DNA of 64,000 nucleotides from CAZELM01 sp964512995 (lineage in GTDB: Bacteria; CSSED10-310), in assembly GCA_964512995.1 (NCBI GenBank), contig CAZELM010000005.1:79493-143492 (forward strand). Reading direction: 5' to 3'. The position numbers and the translations under genes were made by a program. The notes beneath the pieces were generated by a model. That model was not told where the DNA came from. It saw nothing but the letters and a program-made list of their open reading frames with translations, and ran no database searches. Positions 57,601 through 64,000 of this stretch are shown one piece after another (position 1 is the first letter of the stretch; every line of letters begins with the position of its first letter).

Positions 57601-58586
57601 CCGATAGAAGCCGGCAAATCGATAATCCAGCCCTCCGGGACTTCAACACCAAGTTCGATAGCCGTTGAAGAACCAGTCAGATTGATGACCGAAAATTGAT
57701 GCTGGAATGATTCTCCACGGCAGATTGACGATTCAACTTCCGAAGGATTCAAGTAGATACCAGGTTCAATCCGAAACAGAACCGCTGTTTCAGACATAAG
57801 GGAATCCGGCGTATTGCAGGCATAAGTCAAGCCCATATCTCCCAGCCTGCTTTCAATTCCTGTTGTTGAACCTGCACCGGTTTCAACACCCACATCCTGA
57901 AACTGAATCAAAATATCCCCTGCAGGCATGAGAATCACTTCCCATGTTCCAGCAGATAAATGCTCCGCTGAATAATGATGCCAGTCTTTGAATAATATCA
58001 CCATGCACATTCCGAACTGGGGATGAGACTCAAAAAACTGGTAGTAGGCAACATCCTGCGTTGGTAACGGATTCAGGTCATCCCACATCAGCGCGATGAT
58101 ATCATTGGGACTATCCAGATCCGGCAATCCACACTGATTATCAAAGGCACTGCTTGCTGCAGATAATGAAATAAATCCATTGGAGCTGATGTAAAATTGC
58201 GTTTTATATTCCCCATAAAACGGCATCTCGAATCCGAGATCAAATGGTCCGGCAGAGCTGTCATCCAACAACCCGGAGACTGCATTCCCGGTCGCCGTGA
58301 TATCCACCCATGAATATACAGGACCATCGGGTTCCATCGAGTCCAGATAAACATATCCATGCGCATCCGGTCCACCCATATCCTTGGATTTATTCGTCGG
58401 CGATTTCGCGTCTGCTTTCTGAGATAGAGATGATCCCGTATCGCTCATGAATCGCAAAAGATCTGATTGATGCGGATTCTGAATATCCGCAACGGCTGGC
58501 GCACCGGCAAATATTGGTAATGTACAGAACACCCAACATCCCATCAGCACGGTAAACAAAACCCGGTTCATCCTATGAAACAGCAT
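54699..58586 (-). CDS. Large secreted kelch-repeat protein with Pro/Thr linker and shared C-terminal domain
   Basis: The 1295-residue protein starts with a signal peptide (VLFTVLMGCWVFCTLPIFAGA). It then has a nidogen-like domain (about 70-285; FYGEYKTQFYISSNGFISLS, ALMWDDLNP), a NEW3/Ig-like domain (about 285-395) and a kelch set (about 395-670; YVFGGTDSGF, YAAGGYNGLNG, YILGGWNPSF). A second Ig-like domain (about 680-780) and a second kelch set (about 785-1065) follow. A Pro/Thr-rich linker (TPTPTPT type, about 1065-1175) leads to a C-terminal beta domain (LYGALFEPGTLD-like, MYGALFEPGTLDIDTLIGE) homologous to the end of the beta-helix protein at 8747. It is probably surface-attached through that domain. 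GGAG precedes the ATG, and a promoter is predicted at 58611-58640. Confidence 0.8.
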   Translation of the reverse strand: MLFHRMNRVLFTVLMGCWVFCTLPIFAGAPAVADIQNPHQSDLLRFMSDTGSSLSQKADAKSPTNKSKDMGGPDAHGYVYLDSMEPDGPVYSWVDITATGNAVSGLLDDSSAGPFDLGFEMPFYGEYKTQFYISSNGFISLSAASSAFDNQCGLPDLDSPNDIIALMWDDLNPLPTQDVAYYQFFESHPQFGMCMVILFKDWHHYSAEHLSAGTWEVILMPAGDILIQFQDVGVETGAGSTTGIESRLGDMGLTYACNTPDSLMSETAVLFRIEPGIYLNPSEVESSICRGESFQHQFSVINLTGSSTAIELGVEVPEGWIIDLPASIGPIGNWEKQTFVATFTAPSEVGHESITMTATSVNSPIYQDNTTLTVAVDIINIIDGTPMIRPRGDHTVVNGGDGYLYVFGGTDSGFEGIQQVDRFDPMLNVWTTVSQWESPLSVLDAGVIDGIIIIPGGFDGMEADDTTHTYDIRNNIWGTTYPAPSALVGYSVAVGESGLYRLGGSPDTSHQPQNHLAFLEPDTGWTLLASCNHPRMWSHFGRIGDYLYAAGGYNGLNGIVASERYDIVNNVWSDDAMADMPQPIWGGASEIYNGQLMVFGGIDTAGEFSSLIFCYDPETDTWTTLDLQLSEARNRLQAAEANGSVYILGGWNPSFVPHENNDVYRFCEPPEPTPPPAQIVITPSSLIDQVCFQHQYEVVFTVGNETDHDETLDVAYDSIWRVSGPSQIGPVPAHGSVDFSAMITAQTQEETAIRVTVTSTQDPGLTAASYITLRGVTEYWEFESDMNATRQGAPVVSYDNFLYVLGGSQESNTMERYNPGTDTWTSVMLPESFPEYPNSAAEVNGHIYVMSDAVTPPGRLLYDYDIEQNLWTMHPLPDASPRVPDLWAPCLVGLNGFLYVIGGGINPGSGDSVGTFRYDPALDRWEQLADMNQERAFFSAWVYQDMVYVAGGLDSTNTVLSHTEVYDPANNMWISDPLIFPPLPNGLWGMANAIVDDKFIMACGFSIDPVADVWFFDPMNRIWYSAASALSAVYRVRGDAIGDDFYVVGGDVGGYSATNKTQHLLICEPVPTETPIPTDTPVVTSTPTPPPPTSTPTETPTEAPTDTPVPTDTPLPTLTPTPSFTPITPTSTFTPPPTLTPTPTNTSTRTPTMTPPPPTSTPTITPTATPTIPPKGMQLILNGDSFTYRDRFYLHYYMHNPETTAYSADVYILLDVYGTFWCWPSWIQLDDGLDLKRNISVAPQSSYHEIVLDFIWPETDSRASGIYMYGALFEPGTLDIDTLIGEIQVVTFDYY

Positions 58587-58610
58587 AATATATCTCCTTT
58601 CCCTTCTATA

Positions 58611-58640
58611 ATCATATTACGTGATGACAAATATTGACAA
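58611..58640 (-). promoter_or_regulatory. Predicted sigma-70 promoter of the kelch gene
   Basis: On the minus strand TTGTCA and TATGAT are separated by 18 bases, about 25 bases from the ATG. It lies in the 429-base AT-rich space between two divergent surface-protein genes, where I see no gene. Confidence 0.5.
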
Positions 58641-58964
58641 CTCTAAACAATCAATTTATAAGCACATGAATTCCGCTCTTTTTTTCTGTAACTCACTATC
58701 CTTGTTTCATAGCTCCATTCATTGCACAAATACACATCCAATAGCAAGCAGTTTCCAACAATCAATCTTTTCATTCACTTCCTGCCTCACTATCATGATG
58801 ACATGTCGATTTCGGCCAGAGAGCCTTTCAGCCTGATCATAGTAAATATTATCTATAAAAAGCAAAACAAGAGCATCATCGGCGAGCATTCAACCTGCAT
58901 CGCACTTCAGGGCATTTCCCAGATAACATTTTATCCATCTCACTCTCTACTCCGGAAAATATCC

Positions 58965-58973
58965 TGGTATAAT
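58965..58973 (+). promoter_or_regulatory. Extended -10 promoter of collagen-like gene 2
   Basis: TGGTATAAT is an extended -10 element 42 bases before the ATG at 59016. No -35 match is seen at the right distance. Confidence 0.45.
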
Positions 58974-59015
58974 TAAGACGTAAACAAGGAACCCAGTTCA
59001 AAACGGAGGGGAATC

Positions 59016-61195
59016 ATGAAAAAACTCATCGGAATGTTATTTATTCTATTTTTATTCAATACTGTCTGGGGAGCAATCCCGCATGAAATCAACTACCAGG
59101 GACAGCTCCTGAATGGGGATGGTTCACCGGTTACTGACATCTTGTCATTTACCTTCCGAATTTACGATGCCGAAACCGACGGAGTTCTGCTATGGTCAGA
59201 AACGCAAGATTCCGTCCATGTTACCGATGGACTATGGAATGTCATGCTCGGATCGGTCAATCCGCTCTCTATCACTTTTGATAACGACCGATGGCTACAG
59301 ATTGAAATTCAGGAAGAGGTATTGATCCCACGTCAGAAATTGTCCAGCGTAGCGCAAGCCATACTCGCTGAATCTGCCGAAGATGTTTCCGGGCGAGATA
59401 TTCATCCTCAAAGCGTGAGTATTCTGGGAGCAGGGGAAGTCATCAATGCATTGGGAGAATGGGTTGGCAATCCAACCGGATTGATCGGACCTGAAGGCGC
59501 AACCGGACCCACCGGACCGCAGGGACCGCAGGGTGTTCAGGGCATCACAGGACCCACCGGACCGCAGGGACCGCAGGGGGTTCAGGGCATCACAGGACCC
59601 ACCGGACCGCAGGGACCGCAGGGGGTTCAGGGCATCACGGGACCCACCGGACCGCAGGGACCACAGGGGATTCAGGGCATCACGGGACCCACCGGACCGC
59701 AGGGACCACAAGGGGTTCAGGGCATTACCGGACCCACCGGACCGCAGGGACAGCAGGGACCGCAGGGGGTTCAGGGCATCACAGGACCCACCGGACAGCA
59801 GGGACCACAGGGGGTTCAGGGCATTACCGGACCCACCGGACCACAGGGAACACAGGGGGTTCAGGGCATTACTGGACCCACCGGACCGCAGGGACCACAG
59901 GGGGTNNNNNNNNNNNNNNNNNNNNNNNNNNNNNNNNNNNNNNNNNNNNNNNNNNNNNNNNNNNNNNNNNNNNNNNNNNNNNNNNNNNNNNNNNNNNNNN
60001 NNNNNGGGTTCAGGGCATTACTGGACCCACCGGACCGCAGGGACCACAGGGGGTTCAGGGCATCACAGGACCCACCGGACCGCAGGGACCACAGGGGGTT
60101 CAGGGCATTACTGGACCCACCGGACCGCAGGGACCACAGGGGGTTCAGGGTATCCAGGGCATTCCAGGATCGACCGGACCTGCCGGACCTATTGGAGGGG
60201 CAAATCAGCAGCTCATCTATAACAATGATGGTGAATCCGGAGGAACCAGTGCCTATTACGACAATGTCACCGGCAATATCGGTATCAAAACGAGCACACC
60301 ACAAACCGCATTGCAGGTTGCTGGCGGTATCCAACTCGCAGACGACGACACAACCTGTAATCCATCCAAGGCAGGCACACTGAGATGGCGAAACAGCCAA
60401 CTCCAGATCTGCAATGGTATTCAATGGACATCCTTATACAAAATGCAGAACGGATCGTCATCCGATACTGCCGGACTAAGCTGTAAGCAGATCATAGATG
60501 ATGGCTTTTCCACAGGAAATGGTATCTATTGGATCGACCCGGATGGAGAAGTTGGAGTTGCACCATTTCAGGTCTATTGCGATATGACGACAGAAGGTGG
60601 CGGGTGGACCCTGTTACTCAAAGCGCCGGGGAATTATGATCAGGTGTTTGATTATAATGCCACCTACTGGACCACGGATGCATTGTACCGCGATACCGAT
60701 CTGGATGCGGACTGGGAAGGTGCCAAATACCGATCATTCAACAACTTACCGGTTTCCGAATTATTGCTGAAATCCCAGAACGGCTATTATACGCGGCTGT
60801 CGTTGCCTTCCCGCAATGCATTGCTTGCCTTCTATCAAACCGGATCAGCGTATCCTTTGGAATATATTTCCGGAGCTGATGAACCTGGAAAATTGGTCAA
60901 CAATTACGATCACAATTATTGTGGAACTCATAAATGGCGCTTGAATAGCGTCGGGGGATCACAAAACAGAATCCGTCTGGGCGGCTGGCCGACGTTTTAT
61001 TGGGATTGTTCCTACGGCAATGACTCCATTGGCGAAAATACGAGTGCTGAACTGATTGGATTCGGATTGCGACGGGACTCCTGGGCACCACATGTCTATG
61101 ATTATCGATCATTTGGCACAAACCAGGCTCACGACCGGAACGATTTACCCGGAGGTGGCCAAGTCAGTATCGGAGGCCATATCTACGGCCGGTAG
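59016..61195 (+). CDS. Collagen-like surface protein 2 with fibrinogen-like GGGW domain (spans an N gap)
   Basis: A signal peptide (MKKLIGMLFILFLFNTVWGA) leads to the shared N-terminal module (PHEINYQGQLLNGDGSPVTD to LGEWVGNPTGLIG). A collagen-like region of 15-residue, 45-base repeats (GPTGPQGPQGVQGIT) follows and continues on both sides of a 100-base N gap. After it come a linker (QQLIYNNDGESGGTSAYY) and a C-terminal fibrinogen-like domain (CKQIIDDGFSTGNGIYWIDP, PFQVYCDMTTEGGGWTLL). The frame differs by one base across the gap, as expected if the gap size is arbitrary. I treat both sides as one gene. Fibrinogen-like domains bind glycans or proteins, so an adhesive fibre is plausible. GGAGGGG precedes the ATG. 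Confidence 0.82.
59906..60005. other. Assembly gap (100 N) inside collagen repeats
   Basis: Exactly 100 N lie within the 45-base repeats of collagen-like gene 2. The gap breaks the frame artificially. Confidence 0.95.
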
Positions 61196-61225
61196 TCATC
61201 CCGTGCTCGTTCTGCTTCCATAAAG

Positions 61226-61268
61226 CCAGGGCTGAGTGCAATACAAAATCAATCAGTACCAGCCCTGG
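61226..61268 (+). terminator. Possible hairpin after collagen-like gene 2
   Basis: CCAGGGCTG and CAGCCCTGG form a 9-bp stem with a 25-base loop, starting 31 bases after the stop. There is no T-run, so terminator function is uncertain. Confidence 0.3.
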
Positions 61269-61420
61269 TAACCCACGCCGTTGCACGAGCGATTGACAGG
61301 CAAGCATTTATAATAACGAGATGATCGATCTTTCGGAAAGCGAAGCGGTCGATCACACTAATTGGTAACGCTGTCAGGTGTCGATAGGATCACCTGGTCC
61401 AAAAACCGGAGGAATCACAT

Positions 61421-62885
61421 ATGAATTATCGAATGTTCACGACCATCTGTTTCATCTTGATGATGACCGTATTAACCGTCGCTGCGGATGTTTCCCTGGA
61501 AATCAACTACCAGGGTCAATTATTCGATGGAAACGAAAATCCCTTAACGGGAGACTACGACATTTCTTTCTCCCTTTTCAATGTAGAATCAGAAGGATCT
61601 GCGCTCTGGACAGAAACACATACTGGATTGACTGTTGATCACGGATTGTTTTCTGCAAGATTGGGTCATGTCTCGCCATTGGGACTGGATTTCAACCAAT
61701 CATTATGGCTCCAGATCACGGTTGACGGAGAAACATTGGTTCCCCGGCAGCCATTTACCGGAGTCAGCCATGCATTTCATGCGATCGACGTTTCAGGCCA
61801 GGACATCCATCCAAGAAGTCTCAGCATTGATGATATTGGAGAAGTTATCAATGCCTCCGGAGAATGGGTCGGCAATCCCAGCGGATTGATCGGCCCCCAG
61901 GGTTCAACCGGGCCGACTGGACCGCAGGGACCACAGGGGATTCAGGGCATCACCGGGCCGACTGGACCGCAGGGACCACAGGGGATTCAGGGCATCACCG
62001 GACCCACCGGACCACAGGGACCACAAGGGATTCAGGGCATCACCGGACCCACCGGACCGCAGGGACCACAGGGGATTCAGGNNNNNNNNNNNNNNNNNNN
62101 NNNNNNNNNNNNNNNNNNNNNNNNNNNNNNNNNNNNNNNNNNNNNNNNNNNNNNNNNNNNNNNNNNNNNNNNNNNNNNNNNCCACCGGACCGCAGGGACC
62201 ACAGGGGATTCAGGGCATCACCGGACCCACCGGACCACAGGGACCACAAGGGATTCAGGGCATCACCGGACCCACCGGACCGCAGGGACCACAGGGGATT
62301 CAGGGCATCACCGGACCCACCGGGCCACAAGGAATCCAAGGGATCACCGGACCCACTGGACCACAAGGAATCCAAGGCATTACGGGACCAGCCGGACCCG
62401 TGGCTGGCTCCAATAAGCAGATCGTTTATAACAATAACGGGACGCCGGGTGGCGCTAACGTATATTATGACAATTCCAATGGGAATCTGGGTCTTGGTGT
62501 TCAATCTCCGACTCACCGGCTCGATGTTGCCGGGGATTCCATACAGCGAACGAGCATGGGAGCTGTTCGACGGATCATCCGATCGTATGAAGATCCGGTA
62601 GCCGGACAATGGTACAGCACCGGTCTCTCCATGAGCATGTACTATGGTTTTTCAGCCTTTGTGAATGCCCTTTATGAAGATGACACGGGAGACAGCAATA
62701 ACCGGGGTATGCTCGCACACGTCAGTGGATGGGCTCAGGGAGGGGAATTGATCAGTTATATCTCCCGACCCAACGGCAGCAGTATCCAGCTTCGTATGAA
62801 TGCCGGTACACTCGAGATCAGCCAGAGTCAATCGTCGAGCACAGGAGGGAAATTAACAGTTCTGGTGGAGGTTGTCTGTCATTAG
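61421..62885 (+). CDS. Collagen-like surface protein 3 (spans an N gap)
   Basis: The start resembles its neighbours: a hydrophobic signal (TTICFILMMTVLTVAA), then the shared module (LEINYQGQLFDGNENPLTGD to SGEWVGNPSGLIG). A collagen-like 15-residue repeat (GPTGPQGPQGIQGIT) follows, with an N gap in the middle. Beyond the gap a tail-fibre-like linker (QIVYNNNGTPGGANVYYDN, NGNLGLGVQSPTHRLDV) is followed by an unrecognised C-terminal domain of about 120 residues ending LTVLVEVVCH. The phase again shifts across the gap. GGAGGAA lies 6-9 bases before the ATG. Each of the four family members ends differently, suggesting exchange of binding heads. Confidence 0.78.
62082..62181. other. Assembly gap (100 N) inside collagen repeats
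   Basis: Exactly 100 N lie within the 45-base repeats of collagen-like gene 3. Confidence 0.95.
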
Positions 62886-62924
62886 AGGTACCCGACCCGG
62901 TGACACAATTTCATCGGCTTGGGC

Positions 62925-63030
62925 TTGTCTCCCCTCACCCCGCCGGCCATATTGATGGGTTGATCCATACTGGATCAGCCGGCGACCCTCTTCCCGGCGG
63001 GAGAGGGTAAAGAAGGAATCTGCACGCACC
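62925..63030 (-). repeat. Degenerate inverted copy of the composite repeat
   Basis: The segment at 62977-63024 (CCGGCGACCCTC, then GGGAGAGGGT and GGAATCTGC) matches the reverse complement of about 33575-33640, with the loop of its hairpin deleted. CCCCTCACCCCGCCGG at about 62930 recalls the 59-base unit. The 331-base space between collagen-like genes 3 and 4 holds this relic and no gene. Confidence 0.6.
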
Positions 63031-63216
63031 TGTTTTGTCTGACATATAAATGCATCGGGAACACCAGAAAAAATGTTATCAACACCCTCTTGGACTTCTA
63101 AGAAAATCAGAATTAGTATATAGTCTATTATGAACAGGGGGAACTGCTTTATTACAGCAATTAATGGCAATCTGCAAGATACCCGGAATACCGGAACGAA
63201 CATGTTGGAGGTAATT

Positions 63217-64000
63217 ATGTATTTTTCAAGAAAATCGATTGGTCTCGTGTTCATCTTAGTGTTCTCTGGAATCACGATGAGCGCTATTCCTCATGAAATC
63301 AACTATCAGGGTTATCTGTATGATAGTACCGGTAATCCGCTCGATGGAGTCTATTCAATCACATTCCGATTGTTTGATCAGGAAACGGACGGCGCTATGC
63401 TGTGGAACGAAATGATCATGGTGCCGGTACAGCAGGGATTGTTTCAGGTCAGTCTTGGCACAACGAACGAGATCACACTCTCTTTTGATGGAGCCGTCTG
63501 GCTGGAGATCACAGTAGAAGAAGAAACACTTTCCCCACGCCAACAGCTCACCAGTATCGGTCAGGCATTTAATGCTCAGGACGTATACAACCAGCCGATT
63601 CATCCGCAAAGCGTCACCATTCACGGATATGGCATGGTGATCAATGCAGCCGGAGATTGGGTTGGCAATCCCACCGGATTGGTCGGTCCTGCCGGACCGC
63701 AAGGTGAGATCGGACCCATGGGACCTACTGGACCCGCCGGACCGCAAGGCGATATCGGACCCATGGGACCCACCGGACCCGCTGGACCACAGGGTGAGAT
63801 TGGACCCGTGGGACCTACAGGACCCGCTGGACCACAGGGCGAGGTTGGACCCGTGGGACCTACTGGACCCGCCGGACCTCAGGGCGAGATCGGGCCCGTC
63901 GGACCTACTGGACCCGCCGGACCTCAGGGCGAGATCGGGCCCATGGGACCTACTGGACCCGCCGGACCTCAGGGCGAGATCGGGCCCATGGGACCTACTG
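63217..64000 (+). CDS. Collagen-like surface protein 4, 5' part
   Basis: An ATG at 63217, eight bases after GGAGG, opens a frame that runs to the window edge without a stop. It encodes a signal peptide (IGLVFILVFSGITMS), the shared N-terminal module (AIPHEINYQGYLYDSTGNPL to GDWVGNPTGLVGP) and then 15-residue collagen-like repeats (GPAGPQGEIGPMGPT, 45 bases). It is clearly a fourth member of the family. The C-terminal head lies beyond the window. The repeat consensus differs from genes 2 and 3 (GEIGPMG instead of GVQGITG), so the arrays evolved separately. Confidence 0.88.
   Translation, partial: MYFSRKSIGLVFILVFSGITMSAIPHEINYQGYLYDSTGNPLDGVYSITFRLFDQETDGAMLWNEMIMVPVQQGLFQVSLGTTNEITLSFDGAVWLEITVEEETLSPRQQLTSIGQAFNAQDVYNQPIHPQSVTIHGYGMVINAAGDWVGNPTGLVGPAGPQGEIGPMGPTGPAGPQGDIGPMGPTGPAGPQGEIGPVGPTGPAGPQGEVGPVGPTGPAGPQGEIGPVGPTGPAGPQGEIGPMGPTGPAGPQGEIGPMGPT

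Noticed and set aside
61285..61320. TTGACA followed by TATAAT upstream of collagen-like gene 3 as a promoter
   Set aside because: The hexamers are only about ten bases apart, too close for a sigma-70 promoter. No other pairing fits well.

Overview
The window reads as a chromosomal piece of an uncultured Gram-negative bacterium. Coding GC looks a little above 50 percent, but I did not compute it. The clues are respiratory complex I genes, a Kdp potassium pump, signal-peptide-bearing surface proteins (kelch, beta-helix and collagen-like, some with Pro/Thr-rich linkers) and a probable outer-membrane beta-barrel. There is no rRNA, tRNA or phylogenetic marker, so I do not name a phylum. Four 100-base N runs (4901-5000, 30287-30386, 59906-60005, 62082-62181) all fall inside tandem repeats and look like assembly gaps of unknown true length.

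Layout. 1-4621: end of nuoM, nuoN, and an overlapping one-chain molybdenum hydroxylase. 4618-5243: a 21-bp minisatellite between inverted repeats. 5262-7455 (minus): pdxS-pdxT plus an HD-domain protein. 7685-8338 (minus): HEPN/MNT toxin-antitoxin pair with a frameshifted toxin. 8747-10981: secreted beta-helix protein. 11323-19356: kdpFABCDE with an extra 30-residue membrane peptide in front. 19455-19889 (minus): trxC. 20133-22517: collagen-like surface protein. 22457-28479: defence and remnant zone (truncated antitoxin, single-chain ISP-type restriction-modification enzyme, SGNH hydrolase, beta-barrel protein, broken MNT gene). 28728-29993: diguanylate cyclase. 30043-30670: minisatellite. 30779-33358 (minus): malic enzyme and ZIP transporter. 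33534-34530: 59-bp repeat block. 34684-54622: pfaD-pfaA-pfaC-oleA-oleB-oleC-oleD. 54699-58586 (minus): kelch protein. 59016 to the end: three more collagen-like proteins.

The outstanding feature is the roughly 20-kb pfa-ole operon. A multidomain polyunsaturated-fatty-acid (Pfa) synthase, with the gene order and an in-line AT domain recalling myxobacterial Pfa clusters, is joined by overlaps or gaps of 1-14 bases to a complete OleABCD set for head-to-head olefin synthesis, and the operon ends in a strong hairpin terminator. The layout predicts a dedicated factory for long-chain polyunsaturated hydrocarbons. OleA sits where a lipid acyltransferase function would be expected if the product were meant for phospholipid.

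Other themes are a family of four collagen-like proteins that share an N-terminal module but have different C-terminal ends, a C-terminal domain shared by two otherwise unrelated secreted proteins, and a dispersed hairpin-headed repeat found at three places in the window.
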